DNA of 64,000 nt, from NCBI GenBank assembly GCA_024225635.1, contig JAAEMK010000557.1, positions 62,001-126,000 of the forward strand. The letters run 5' to 3'. The stretch is from Desulfobacteraceae bacterium. GTDB lineage: Bacteria > Desulfobacterota > Desulfobacteria > Desulfobacterales > Desulfobacteraceae. The position numbers and the translations under genes are program-made. Of the stretch, positions 16,742 through 25,414 are shown in pieces. The stretch's first letter is position 1. Every line of letters starts with the position of its first letter. The notes below the pieces were generated by a model that worked only from the letters and a program-made list of their open reading frames with translations, did no database searches and was not told the DNA's origin.

Positions 16742-18538
16742 TTAGGGGGCGTCCCGATACAAGGCCGTGATCTCCCGTTGATAGCGCTCCCTGATCCTGG
16801 CTTTCTTGAGTTTCAGGGTCGGGGTCATCAATCCGTTGTCAATGGTGAACTCCGGTACCACAATGACCTTTTTGATGCTCTCAAAGGAGGCGAGATCGCG
16901 GTTCTTCTCTTCGATCTCGCCCTGGATCAACGCCTTTACCTCCCCGGATTCCACAAGGTCTTCCATGGTTTCAAAGGGAATACCCTTCTCCCTTGCCCAG
17001 TCCGGCACGGTGTCCGGGTCCGGGGTCACCACGGCCGTCAGGAAGCGCTCTCCGTCTCCCAGGATCATCACCTGGTTGATGCAGGTGCAGGTGGCAAGAA
17101 TTCCTTCGATGGGCTCGGGGGCGATGTTCTTCCCCCCTGAGGTGATGATGAGATCCTTTTTCCTGCCCGTCACCCTGAGGTTGCCGGAGCCGTCGATCTC
17201 CCCGAGATCCCCGGTCAGAAGCCACCCGTCCTTTGTCAGGGCTTTTGCAGTTTTTTCAGGCATCTTGTAGTACTCCTTCATCACGTTGCGTCCCCTGTAC
17301 ATGATTTCGCCGTCCCCACCTGTTTTTTGTTCAATGCCCGGTCCGGTCGGGCCCACCCATCCGAACCGGATGTCGTCAAGTCGAATGACGTTGGAAAAGG
17401 AGGTGTTTTCCGTCATGCCGATCCCCTCCAGCACCTTGATGCCGGCCGCGTGGAAAAATTTCAGGATATCGGGATTGATGGGGGCGGCCCCGCTGATGCA
17501 CCAGCGTACCCGGTTGCCCAGGGCCTGATGGATCTTTTCAAACACAAGTTTTGTCGCCACCTTGTACTTGAGGCGGAGCCACGGGGAAAGGGGGCGCTTC
17601 TCAACCGTGCAATCGGTCACCTCGCGTCCGGTGGCCAGGGCCCAGTTGAAAATCTTCAGGGTCACCCCTCCCTTAGCCTCGGCATTTGCAAGGATCTTTC
17701 CGTGGATTTTCTCATAAATTCGGGGAACGCTTGCAAACCAGTGGGGCCGGGCTATTTTGATATCATCGATCACCGTTGTCATGGCCCTGGCAAAAAAGGT
17801 GGGGGTGCCGCAGAACAGGGCCATGTAAACGCAGATCCGCGCAAACACATGGGCCAGGGGCAGGAAGAGAAAGGTCTCGTCCCCCTCCCGCTTGTCCAGG
17901 GAAAGAAAGGCCGACTGGGCCGTGAAGGTGATGTTGTCATGGGTCAGGACCGCTCCCTTGGGAACCCCGGTGGTGCCCGAGGTGTAGACTATGGCTGCCA
18001 TATCCGAAGGTTTCACCCCCCGGGCCCTCCCCTCAAACTCCGCGTCCGGGACTGTTGCGCCAAGACCTAAAAAATCATCAAATCCCATGACCCAGTCGTC
18101 CTCACCGGGATCGCCCTCAAAGAGAATCACCCGTTCTATCCCGGGGATTTCGTGCCTTATTTCAAGGAGCTTGTCCAGCTGGGTATTGTCCTGGGCAAAA
18201 ACGATCCTTGCATCGGAATGGTTGATGATGTAGGCCGTCTCCTTTGGCGGATTGGAGTGGTAGATGCCCACGGTGGCGCAGCCCATGGCCATGGTTCCAA
18301 GATCCGCAAGCACCCATTTGCAGCAGGAGTAGCTGATGACGTTGACCTTGTCCCCCTTTTCAAGGCCCAGGGCCATGAGGGCTTTTGACACGGTTGCCAC
18401 CTGGTGGCGGCATTCCTTCCAGGTAACGGTTTCAACCGTTTCACCCTTGCCGAGCCAGCGAAAGGCCGGGCCCTGGGGGAAGTTCTCCACGGTCTGTTCC
18501 AGCATTTGAAAAACATTGTTAAAGTCGACGATATCCAT
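16742..18538 (-). CDS. Long-chain acyl-CoA synthetase (AMP-binding family)
   Basis: 598-residue adenylate-forming enzyme joining fatty acids to CoA with ATP. It has the AMP/ATP motif YTSGTTGVPKGAVLTHDN, the A5 region ISGAAPINPDILKFFHAAGI and the C-terminal GSGNLRVTGRKKDLIITSGGKNIAPEPIE. Length and the large internal domain fit long-chain (bubblegum/FadD15-like) synthetases. AAAGGAGGA precedes the ATG. It is a single gene with GGGGTCAGG repeats on both sides. The role may be fatty acid oxidation or recycling; substrate chain length cannot be read from the sequence. Confidence 0.9.
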   Translation of the reverse strand: MDIVDFNNVFQMLEQTVENFPQGPAFRWLGKGETVETVTWKECRHQVATVSKALMALGLEKGDKVNVISYSCCKWVLADLGTMAMGCATVGIYHSNPPKETAYIINHSDARIVFAQDNTQLDKLLEIRHEIPGIERVILFEGDPGEDDWVMGFDDFLGLGATVPDAEFEGRARGVKPSDMAAIVYTSGTTGVPKGAVLTHDNITFTAQSAFLSLDKREGDETFLFLPLAHVFARICVYMALFCGTPTFFARAMTTVIDDIKIARPHWFASVPRIYEKIHGKILANAEAKGGVTLKIFNWALATGREVTDCTVEKRPLSPWLRLKYKVATKLVFEKIHQALGNRVRWCISGAAPINPDILKFFHAAGIKVLEGIGMTENTSFSNVIRLDDIRFGWVGPTGPGIEQKTGGDGEIMYRGRNVMKEYYKMPEKTAKALTKDGWLLTGDLGEIDGSGNLRVTGRKKDLIITSGGKNIAPEPIEGILATCTCINQVMILGDGERFLTAVVTPDPDTVPDWAREKGIPFETMEDLVESGEVKALIQGEIEEKNRDLASFESIKKVIVVPEFTIDNGLMTPTLKLKKARIRERYQREITALYRDAP

Positions 18539-18616
18539 GGTCTCCTCCTTTAACGGGTGTTTTGAAACGATTTTTCCGTTTTTCCGGTTAGAAATGATCG
18601 GCAGGTATCTTTCGAT

Positions 18617-18645
18617 TATTGTGCTTGTCCGGACGGGATTGTCAA
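18617..18645 (-). promoter_or_regulatory. Candidate promoter of the acyl-CoA synthetase gene
   Basis: Minus strand: TTGACA (18640-18645), 17-bp spacer, ACAATA (18617-18622). Confidence 0.45.
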
Positions 18646-18655
18646 GTTTTATATT

Positions 18656-18700
18656 GGGGTCAGGCTTAGCTTATTTCATTATTGCCCGGTTTTAATGAAA
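18656..18700. repeat. GGGGTCAGG-type repeat upstream of the acyl-CoA synthetase gene
   Basis: GGGGTCAGGCTTAGCTTATT starts at 18656, followed by TTTCATTA / TAATGAAA, an 8-bp inverted pair around TTGCCCGGTTT. It is a near-copy of the repeat at 16666. Confidence 0.7.
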
Positions 18701-18813
18701 TATCGGAAAAAAATATTGGAGACAGGTCCGGCTTATTGCCGATATTGCAAAGCTGCTTATGAAATAATGAAAAAAAAGTCCGTAAAGGTGCTGGCATTCC
18801 CGATGCTATGGTG

Positions 18814-18843
18814 ATATTTTCGGAAAATCAAAAACGAAAATAT
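18814..18843 (+). promoter_or_regulatory. Inverted repeat ATATTTTCG-N12-CGAAAATAT before the 98-residue gene
   Basis: A perfect 9-bp dyad ending 6 nt before the AGGAGA ribosome site of the next gene. It could be an operator, or a leader hairpin controlling access to the ribosome site. Confidence 0.45.
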
Positions 18844-18859
18844 AGCAACAGGAGAGATA

Positions 18860-19156
18860 ATGGACAAGCTTAAAACGGTAAAAGCGATGATTACCGGAAT
18901 GTTTAATCGAAATTATGATCTTGAGTTTGAAAGTGTTGATGATTCCGAATTTCTTCAAATCATCAAAACCGGAATGGAAAAAGTGGAAGAGGCCGATCCC
19001 GGTGTCTTTGACGAGCTTTTGGAGCACGCCGTTGAAGAATATACACAGGTCTGGTTCAGGCTTGCGAAAGAGGACAAAGTCGATTTCGATGAGCAGGAGG
19101 AGCGGAAAGAGGCGAGAAAAACCTTCCTGGAATTTTTCCATGGAGAGGAATCCTGA
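18860..19156 (+). CDS. Small acidic protein of unknown function (98 aa)
   Basis: Not recognised. A helical, Glu/Asp-rich protein without Cys, signal peptide or membrane segment. The charged C-terminal half contains KEDKVDFDEQEERKEARKT. AGGAGA lies 5 nt before the ATG, supporting real translation. A 9-bp dyad sits just upstream. It stands alone, facing the ATPase/trmJ gene group on the other strand. It is more AT-rich than the metabolic genes around it, by eye. Confidence 0.65.
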   Translation: MDKLKTVKAMITGMFNRNYDLEFESVDDSEFLQIIKTGMEKVEEADPGVFDELLEHAVEEYTQVWFRLAKEDKVDFDEQEERKEARKTFLEFFHGEES

Positions 19157-19213
19157 CCTTCGCTGATTTTTGAACTATGCTTAGGGGAGCTTGAGGTTAT
19201 CCAGAACGGTATC

Positions 19214-19434
19214 TTACCGGTCTTTGAATTCAGTGAGACTTGGCATATCCACAATCCGGTTAATATCAATTTCCCCTTGATCAATTTTGTCATTGAGCAA
19301 TTCCTGGGAGCAGGGTTGGCCAAGATGTGCCTTGAGTTGTCTTTTTAAAGAATTCGGGGCTGCATCACTGCCTGATTCATCTTCAAGACTTGCACAATGT
19401 CGATTTTTCCTTCACCACTGAGTACCAAAAACAT
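19214..19434 (-). pseudogene. Broken partner gene of the AAA ATPase (DUF4276/TOPRIM-like remnant)
   Basis: An ATG at 19434 overlaps the ATPase stop (TAATG) and opens a frame beginning MFLVLSGEGKIDIVQV, which resembles the start of small TOPRIM/DUF4276-type partners of OLD-like ATPases. That frame stops after about 30 codons. A second frame then reads like a genuine C-terminus: NSLKRQLKAHLGQPCSQELL, then a tail with DINRIVDMPSLTEFKDR, stop at 19214-19216. It has no start of its own. The normal gene would be over 200 codons, so a large internal deletion with frame change is the simplest reading. Family assignment is by resemblance only. Confidence 0.5.
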
Positions 19435-20618
19435 TATACGCTCCCGTTGCCGGATTCCGGGCTTTTGAGAGTAGCGATTTCATCGGCAAGTTGGGTCAAT
19501 AATGTATCTTCGTAGGCTTCTCCAGGTCCCATGACGGACAGTTTCTTACGCATGGATGGAATATCGAAAATGCGTATGGCCTGGGTTTTCCCTTCCGAAT
19601 CTTTGTATAGATACACAACCCCTTCAATGGCGATACTATCTTCAAGGTAGTTCAGTACCATTGGGCTGTGTGTGGTGATCAAAACCTGTGGATGGGCTTC
19701 CACCAGGGAATCCACCAGGAATTCTATCAGTTCAAGGTTGATCCCGTTTTCTATTTCGTCAAGTAACAGAAAACTTTGTTTTTTCGATAACTGGGCAAAC
19801 ACGGCTAACATACGAAGGAAACCGTCGGCCACATGTCTTGCTTCTGTTTCCAGAGTGCCGGTTTGGAATGTTTCATGGATTTTTAATTTTTTCGAACCCG
19901 ATCGCATTGCGGAAATATCCAGACTTTTTAAATGCGGATAACACTCAGACATTTTATTTAGTATCTGTAATTGTTTTTCTTCTCCGGCCTCATATAAAAA
20001 AGCGGATAAGCGTTCTCCGCCAATACCGATGCTGTTCCCCGCCTCCCTCGTGCGTTGTCTCAGCAGTGCGGGTGATAAGAGTTCCAGCGTATGCAGTCCT
20101 TCAAAGAATTTTTTCAGTCTCAATATATTTGAAGGAAGCTGTGATTCTTTCAGCTGGGACATTAAAGAACCCTGGTATTCAAACGGAATGTCTCCTGACA
20201 GTTTAATAACAAGATCATTTGGTTTTTTACCGTTGGAATTCCAGATGGAATAGTGTCCGTCTTCCACTTTTAAAAATAGATTGTCATTCCACTTTACCCG
20301 CTCGGAAGTACAACTCAAGGTTGTACGGTTAAAGCTTGCACTCCAGATTATTTCGGCATCCATATCGGCAAGCAGCACTTCAAAATCGATATTCTGCTTG
20401 GGGCTTAATTTTGAATTGATGTCTTTTGCTTCCCAATGGCGTTTATCCAGCCAGCCTTTCAGGTCTCCCCGTACTTGCTGGGATAGAAAATCAAAGAATT
20501 GTAAAACCGTCGATTTCCCCGAACCGTTTAAGCCCACAATGCAATTGAATTTGGCAAGGGGTAATTCAAAGTTGACAAGGGATTTGAAATTGTTGACTTT
20601 TATTCGTTTGATTCTCAT
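19434..20618 (-). CDS. OLD/AAA-type ATPase (ABC-like ATPase, defence-associated type)
   Basis: 394 residues of the AAA_15/AAA_21 family of SMC-like ATPases found in many phage-defence and abortive-infection pairs. It has an N-terminal MRIKRIKVNNFKSL, Walker A GLNGSGKST (about 29-37), an ABC-signature-like region, Walker B SFLLLDEIENGI and a switch His in TTHSPMVLNYLED. The ATG overlaps the trmJ stop by 4 bp, so it is translated together with a housekeeping gene. Its 3' partner is broken, so the ATPase may no longer have its original role. Codon use is AT-richer than in trmJ, by eye, consistent with acquisition. Confidence 0.82.
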   Translation of the reverse strand: MRIKRIKVNNFKSLVNFELPLAKFNCIVGLNGSGKSTVLQFFDFLSQQVRGDLKGWLDKRHWEAKDINSKLSPKQNIDFEVLLADMDAEIIWSASFNRTTLSCTSERVKWNDNLFLKVEDGHYSIWNSNGKKPNDLVIKLSGDIPFEYQGSLMSQLKESQLPSNILRLKKFFEGLHTLELLSPALLRQRTREAGNSIGIGGERLSAFLYEAGEEKQLQILNKMSECYPHLKSLDISAMRSGSKKLKIHETFQTGTLETEARHVADGFLRMLAVFAQLSKKQSFLLLDEIENGINLELIEFLVDSLVEAHPQVLITTHSPMVLNYLEDSIAIEGVVYLYKDSEGKTQAIRIFDIPSMRKKLSVMGPGEAYEDTLLTQLADEIATLKSPESGNGSV

Positions 20619-21373
20619 ATGTCCGGCTCCGAAGTATCAAGGTATTTTCTCCGCTCGGATTCGGTCCAGTCGATGCGGCCCATCAGTCCATGGATGATGG
20701 CAACCTCACGGTTGTCAAGGCCTGCCCGTCCGAATATCCTTCTGAAGGTTCTCATGAGATGATCGGGGTTCTGGTGGTTGAGAAAGTCGATGTCGGTAAG
20801 GGTCTTTTTCATGTGGGCGTACATGCTGTTGAGCTCTTCCCCGGTTGCCGGGGGCTTTGATCCGGTCTTGAGGGTGGCGGTCTTTCCCAGGGCGCCGGAG
20901 ATCTCGTAGAGGAATATGCCGGTGGCATGGGAGAGGTTCATGGAGGCATAGGCGTTGTCCGTGGGGATGGTGACAAAGTGCTGGCAGAGATTCAGCTCGG
21001 ATGTGTAGAGCCCGTTGTCCTCCCTTCCCATGACAAGGGCGCACCGGGTCTCGTCGGCCTGGTCGGCGACTGTTTCCCCGAACCCCTGGGGGGTCAGGAA
21101 ATCCTGGCGGTACTTTCCAAAGCGCCGGGTGGTGCCAAAGGCCAGGTGGCAGTCCTCGAGGGCCTCTTCCAGGGTGTCCGTGATCATGGCGTTCTCCAGG
21201 AGGGGCAGGGCGGACAGGGCCATTTTTTTGGCATCGAGGCCGTTAAAGCCTTTGCATGGGTTGACAATGCGAAGGTCTGAAAATCCAAAGTTCATCATGG
21301 CCCTGCATACAGAACCGATATTAAGGGGGCCCTGGGGCTCCACAAGGACGACAGCGAGGTTGTCAGTTTTCAT
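20615..21373 (-). CDS. trmJ: TrmJ-like tRNA (cytidine/uridine-32-2'-O-)methyltransferase
   Basis: SPOUT-fold (SpoU) RNA methyltransferase, 252 residues; TrmJ methylates the ribose of nucleotide 32 in tRNA. It begins LAVVLVEPQGPLNIGSVCRAMMNFGF (motif 1), has ALVMGREDNGL (motif 2) and NAYASMNLSHATGIFLYE (motif 3, knot and SAM site). The C-terminal extension with LTDIDFLNHQNPDHLMRTFRRIFGRAGL is typical of TrmJ rather than TrmL. The ribosome site is weak (GGAAC). The AAA ATPase gene is coupled to its 3' end. Confidence 0.88.
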   Translation of the reverse strand: MKTDNLAVVLVEPQGPLNIGSVCRAMMNFGFSDLRIVNPCKGFNGLDAKKMALSALPLLENAMITDTLEEALEDCHLAFGTTRRFGKYRQDFLTPQGFGETVADQADETRCALVMGREDNGLYTSELNLCQHFVTIPTDNAYASMNLSHATGIFLYEISGALGKTATLKTGSKPPATGEELNSMYAHMKKTLTDIDFLNHQNPDHLMRTFRRIFGRAGLDNREVAIIHGLMGRIDWTESERRKYLDTSEPDI

Positions 21374-21502
21374 TGGTGTTCCATTTATTTAAAACAAGTT
21401 CAATAACAAGGGCGTACTCGATACCAAAAACCGGCATCCCAAAGATTTCCATTCCATGGACAAAGGGTGTCGAGTCGCGCCGCTCTACAATGTTACGCCT
21501 TT

Positions 21503-21946
21503 CTATGCGTTGGAGTCAAGGATCAGGGTCACTGGGCCTGAGTTGGTGAGGCTCACGTCCATCATGGCGCGGAACCTGCCCGTTGCCGTGGTGATTCCCA
21601 TGCCTTTGCTTGTCTCGACGAAGTGGTTGTACAGGGCCTCGGCCATTTCAGGCGGGGCCGCCTTGACAAACGAGGGGCGTCTGCCCCGGGAGCAGTCCGC
21701 CATGAGGGTGAACTGGGAGATGACCAGGAGTTCCCCTTTTATGTCCGTAAGGGACAGGTTCATCTTGCCCTTTTCATCCTCAAAGATCCGCAGTTTGGTT
21801 ATTTTGTCGCAGAGTTTCTCCGCATCGGTTTCGGAATCGTTTTCTTCCACCCCCAGCAGCACTGCAAGTCCTGCCTGTATGGCTCCTGTGATCTCATCAT
21901 CCACCCGGACTTCCGCCCGGGTGACCCGCTGTATAACGGCTCTCAT
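21503..21946 (-). CDS. dtd: D-aminoacyl-tRNA deacylase
   Basis: 147-residue DTD that hydrolyses D-amino acids (and glycine mischarged on tRNA-Ala) from tRNA. It starts [18 protein letters not shown] and carries the active-site signature [17 protein letters not shown] and the cross-subunit GPVT near the C-terminus. The ATG at 21946 with GGAAGGA upstream is chosen over one six codons earlier. It directly follows the PHP phosphatase gene. Confidence 0.95.
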   Translation of the reverse strand: MRAVIQRVTRAEVRVDDEITGAIQAGLAVLLGVEENDSETDAEKLCDKITKLRIFEDEKGKMNLSLTDIKGELLVISQFTLMADCSRGRRPSFVKAAPPEMAEALYNHFVETSKGMGITTATGRFRAMMDVSLTNSGPVTLILDSNA

Positions 21947-21951
21947 GCTTT

Positions 21952-22809
21952 TTATTCCTTCCATTGATAGAGCCGGGGAAGGCTCCAGTTGGTGTCAAAT
22001 CCTAATTTATGAAGGGTCTCAACGGCCCGGTCCATGTTTTTGCCGATGTCGGAAACACCGTGGGAGTCGTCCCCCGGAATGACCGGGATTTCCATTTTGC
22101 GGGCAAGTTCAAGGATGGGGGCCGTTATGTACGGTTCCCTTGCGCCCTTGAGAAGGGCCCTTAGATTGTAGTCCATGACGGCTCCCCGGGCTTTGATCAG
22201 CTCCAGGTTTCTTACGATCCGCTGCCGGATGGACGGCTGCTTCATTCTTGTTTCATAGTCTTCATCAAAGATCCGAATGAGGTCAAAGTGGCCCACAACG
22301 GCCGGATCGATGGCCCGGATCATTTCAAACTGCCGGTCAAAGTAGCGCTCGTAGAGGGCGTTGACGCCGCCGAGCCGGGCTGCCGTGTCAAGGTATTGCT
22401 CCCTTGAGAAATCAAATCCCAGGTCGTCCACATGGTGGAGGGAGCCGACGATGTAATCGGGTTTGTGCCTGGCAACCATTTCGGGCACAATGGTCTCATA
22501 GCCCGAATAGGTCTCGGTTTCAAAGGCCGTGAATATGCGGATCTCGTTTTTGTATTTCTCCTTGAGGCGGTTGCACTCCCGGATGTAGGCCTCAAAGGCG
22601 GCCAGCATATCTCCGCAATCAAGGTTCGCCTCCGCCTCGTCAGGGTATCTGAGCCGCTCCTCGTGGGCGGGCAGATGCTCGGTGATGCCGACCCAGGCAA
22701 AGCCGAGTTCAATGTAGCGGTTGATGATCTCCTCGAGCCTGTCCCTTGCGTGGAAGCAGAACCGACCGCTGTGGCCTCCGTGTATTGATACGTACGCTAT
22801 GGGTTTCAT
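21952..22809 (-). CDS. PHP-domain phosphatase, histidinol-phosphatase-like
   Basis: 285-residue PHP metal-dependent phosphoesterase, most like HisK/HisJ histidinol-phosphatases. Metal-binding features are [11 protein letters not shown] near the N-terminus, [31 protein letters not shown] and the C-terminal [13 protein letters not shown]. It would be the histidine-synthesis phosphatase, but no other his gene lies in the window. The ATG at 22809 is used; a GTG six codons earlier abuts the AGGAGG, leaving no spacing. It precedes dtd by 5 bp, likely one transcript. Confidence 0.8.
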   Translation of the reverse strand: MKPIAYVSIHGGHSGRFCFHARDRLEEIINRYIELGFAWVGITEHLPAHEERLRYPDEAEANLDCGDMLAAFEAYIRECNRLKEKYKNEIRIFTAFETETYSGYETIVPEMVARHKPDYIVGSLHHVDDLGFDFSREQYLDTAARLGGVNALYERYFDRQFEMIRAIDPAVVGHFDLIRIFDEDYETRMKQPSIRQRIVRNLELIKARGAVMDYNLRALLKGAREPYITAPILELARKMEIPVIPGDDSHGVSDIGKNMDRAVETLHKLGFDTNWSLPRLYQWKE

Positions 22810-22862
22810 GGTCTGTTGGGGTATCACCTCCTGTCCATTTAATCAAGAGGGGAATGGCGTTT

Positions 22863-24131
22863 TTAGAGCCGCTGGATGATGTATAAAAAGGTGGGAAGGC
22901 GGCTCAAGACCTTGAGCCGGTTGAACTCGAACACCATTTCCCTTGACGGCCGGTCAATGGTAAGGGGGGAGAGATAGATGGTTCCCTTGGGTTTATCATG
23001 GGAAAATTTTTCCCTGACAAGTCTTAAAAAGGACGGATAGTGGCCCGCCGGCAGGCGCTCGTCCATGATGAAGTTGGATGTGACCTCGATGTTGGGGTAC
23101 CTGTGGTTGATGGCCTGGATGGTTTCAAAGGCCTGTTCCACCTTGGCCACGGTGATGGGTTTTCCCAGTTTGTCCAGGGTTTCCTGGTCCGCCGATTCAA
23201 GCCCGATGTTGATGTAGGTGTGGGAGAAGAGGCGGTTGAGGCGGTCAAACAGCTCGGGGCCGGTATTGAGCAGGGAGTCAACGCTGCCGAAGAGAAAGAG
23301 GTTGCTTCCGCCAAGGTTGGAGCGGTCAAGGCCCAGGATCTCCAGGGATTGTTCCGCCGCGAACACGATCAGGTCCCCCCCGGCCGCAAGGGCGTCGTGC
23401 TCCCCTAAGAACACGGAGTTGTAGTTGGCTATATCCTTATTATATAGCTTCTTGAGTGCAAGGACCTGTTGGGTGATTTCATCCCTTGTTTTCAGGGCAA
23501 AGGGCTGGTCGGTCTTGATGCGGCAGAACCTGCATTTGTAGAGGCAGCCCTGGGAGATGGTCAGGGGAATGATGTCGTAGTCCACATGCCGGGCATCCGG
23601 GGGCATGACCGTGACCCTTCCGCCGGATATTTCAAACAGCCGTCGGGCGCGTTTTACCAGGATTCCGGGGGTGTTGGCGCAGGCCTGTTCCAGAAATCGG
23701 CCCACCGGGGAGGGCGCCCCGTTTACCGACTCCCTGATTTCGAGCAGGGTTTGGTGCCAGGCGTCGGTAAGGTGCTTTACGGCGGGTTCCTTAAAGGGTT
23801 TGCCCCCGATGATGGCGTTTGTCGGGTATTGGAGGTTGGGCAGGTAATACTCTCCGGTGGCTTCGAACACACCGGCATATCCCCCGTTGGAGTAGTATAC
23901 CCAGTCGTCGCCCCGGGTGTGCTTGAGCCATTCGTTGGGGTGGATCCACTGGCGGGTCCTGCCGACGGCCCGGATGATCTCCTGGTTGAGATTGAAGTGC
24001 AGGATCGCATCCCGGGTTCTTATTTCCGAGTAGACCCCGTACCGGACGGGATAGCTGATCTTGGTGTAGCTGTCCTCTCCCTTTTTATACAGGGTTATCA
24101 ACGTATCCTTGTTGCCATGGGTCTCAGTCAT
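22863..24131 (-). CDS. Radical SAM protein of unknown function
   Basis: 422 residues. A central radical SAM barrel carries CLYKCRFC (C-x3-C-x2-C, binding the catalytic 4Fe-4S) near residue 193, with ISQG before it and a GLESADQETLDKLGKP SAM-binding region. The N-terminal 180 residues (YGVYSEIRTRDAILHFNLNQEI, WLKHTRGDDWVYYSNGGYAG) are not recognised. It may modify a peptide or cofactor; the substrate is unknown. It lies 53 bp upstream of the PHP phosphatase on the same strand. Confidence 0.82.
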   Translation of the reverse strand: MTETHGNKDTLITLYKKGEDSYTKISYPVRYGVYSEIRTRDAILHFNLNQEIIRAVGRTRQWIHPNEWLKHTRGDDWVYYSNGGYAGVFEATGEYYLPNLQYPTNAIIGGKPFKEPAVKHLTDAWHQTLLEIRESVNGAPSPVGRFLEQACANTPGILVKRARRLFEISGGRVTVMPPDARHVDYDIIPLTISQGCLYKCRFCRIKTDQPFALKTRDEITQQVLALKKLYNKDIANYNSVFLGEHDALAAGGDLIVFAAEQSLEILGLDRSNLGGSNLFLFGSVDSLLNTGPELFDRLNRLFSHTYINIGLESADQETLDKLGKPITVAKVEQAFETIQAINHRYPNIEVTSNFIMDERLPAGHYPSFLRLVREKFSHDKPKGTIYLSPLTIDRPSREMVFEFNRLKVLSRLPTFLYIIQRL

Positions 24132-24247
24132 TGGGAAAACCTATCCCTGGAATAACAAGAAGTCAAGGGGAATATCAGGGGGGGCGGACAGGGGAAAAGC
24201 CGCCGGGAAGGGCCAATGCCATGGGGGTCCGATTTAGTGTTTTTTTC

Positions 24248-24275
24248 TTGAAAAATATTGGTATTGCTGTATTCT
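24248..24275 (+). promoter_or_regulatory. Candidate promoter of hflKC
   Basis: TTGAAA (24248-24253), 16-bp spacer, TATTCT (24270-24275), about 60 nt before the hflK ATG. Confidence 0.4.
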
Positions 24276-24334
24276 GACATACTCAAGAACGTCTTTTTTT
24301 ATGTTAAAAAAACAACCATGATAGGAATCTATTT

Positions 24335-25414
24335 ATGAACTGGGATTGGGATAAGCTCAGAGAGAAACAGGAAAAGTACGAGCAGAGTCAGAGCGGCGGC
24401 GGCATACCAAAGCCTCCCCAGGTGGATGATGTTCTGAATAAATTTAAACATTTCAGGTTCCCCGGCGGGATACTTCTGATTGTCGTCCTTTTCTTCCTTT
24501 TTTTTGGAAGTTCCATGTTTTTCACCGTGGGAGTGGACGAAGTCGGCGTGATCCAGCGGTTCGGCAAGTATGACCGCATCGGTCAGCCGGGTTTGAATTT
24601 CAAGATGCCCTCGGGCATAGAACGTGTAACAAAGGTCAAGATCAAGCGAATCTATAAGGAGGAGTTCGGTTTCAGGACAAAGAGCTTCAGCAACTCAAGG
24701 TTCTCCAACGACAACGAGGATATGGGGGCGGCCCTGATGCTCACCGGCGATCTCAATGTCGCCGTGGTGCCCTGGATCGTGCAGTACAGGATCTCTGATC
24801 CCTATATGTACCTGTTCAAGGTCAAGGATGTGAATTCCATCCTCAGGGACATGGCCGAGGCAACCATGCGGACCGTGGTGGGTGACCGGAGCATCAACGA
24901 GGTGATCTCCAAGCGTGAAGAAATTGCCATCGCAGCCAAGGAACGGCTCCAGGAGGAGTTGAAACAGGCTGAAACAGGTATCCACATCGTGACCATCGAG
25001 ATGAAGAAAACCAATGTGCCGGAGCCGGTGCAGCCCTCTTTTAATGAGGTCAACGAGGCGGTTCAGGAGAAGGAACAGCTCATCTACAAGGCAAGGGAGG
25101 AGTTGAACAAGGCGATTCCCGCTGCCAGGGGTGAGGCAAGGCGGGTGGTCAAGGATGCCGAAGGATATGCCCTGGACCGGGTTAACCGCGCCGAGGGTGA
25201 CGTGGCAAGGTTTAACTCTGTTTATAAGGAGTATGTCAAGGCAAAGGATGTCACGGAAAAGCGTCTTTATCTCGAAGCCATGGCCGAGGTCCTGCCGAAG
25301 CTTGGACAGAAATATGTTGTTGATTCGGAGCAGTCGAACCTGCTTCCTCTGCTCAATATGGGCGGTGGGGGGACGCTTAACGATGGACTCAAGGGAAATG
25401 GTGGCAGAAAATGA
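24335..25414 (+). CDS. hflK: HflK, membrane SPFH/band 7 protein
   Basis: 359 residues. HflK and HflC form the cage around FtsH that controls membrane protein degradation. It has a Gly/Pro-containing cytoplasmic start, one membrane helix (about 44-65, GILLIVVLFFLFFGSSMFF), then the SPFH domain (VGVDEVGVIQRFGKYDRIGQPGLNFKMP) and a long charged helix (KAREELNKAIPAARGEARRVV). AGGAA precedes the ATG. ATGA overlap with hflC. Confidence 0.93.
   Translation: MNWDWDKLREKQEKYEQSQSGGGIPKPPQVDDVLNKFKHFRFPGGILLIVVLFFLFFGSSMFFTVGVDEVGVIQRFGKYDRIGQPGLNFKMPSGIERVTKVKIKRIYKEEFGFRTKSFSNSRFSNDNEDMGAALMLTGDLNVAVVPWIVQYRISDPYMYLFKVKDVNSILRDMAEATMRTVVGDRSINEVISKREEIAIAAKERLQEELKQAETGIHIVTIEMKKTNVPEPVQPSFNEVNEAVQEKEQLIYKAREELNKAIPAARGEARRVVKDAEGYALDRVNRAEGDVARFNSVYKEYVKAKDVTEKRLYLEAMAEVLPKLGQKYVVDSEQSNLLPLLNMGGGGTLNDGLKGNGGRK

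Larger units (their letters stand above)
18539..18859. other. 321-bp divergent region with promoter, repeat and dyad
   Basis: Contains the acyl-CoA synthetase promoter (18617-18645, minus), a GGGGTCAGG repeat (18656) and a 9-bp dyad (18814-18843) just before the small plus-strand gene. Nothing else recognised. Confidence 0.5.
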
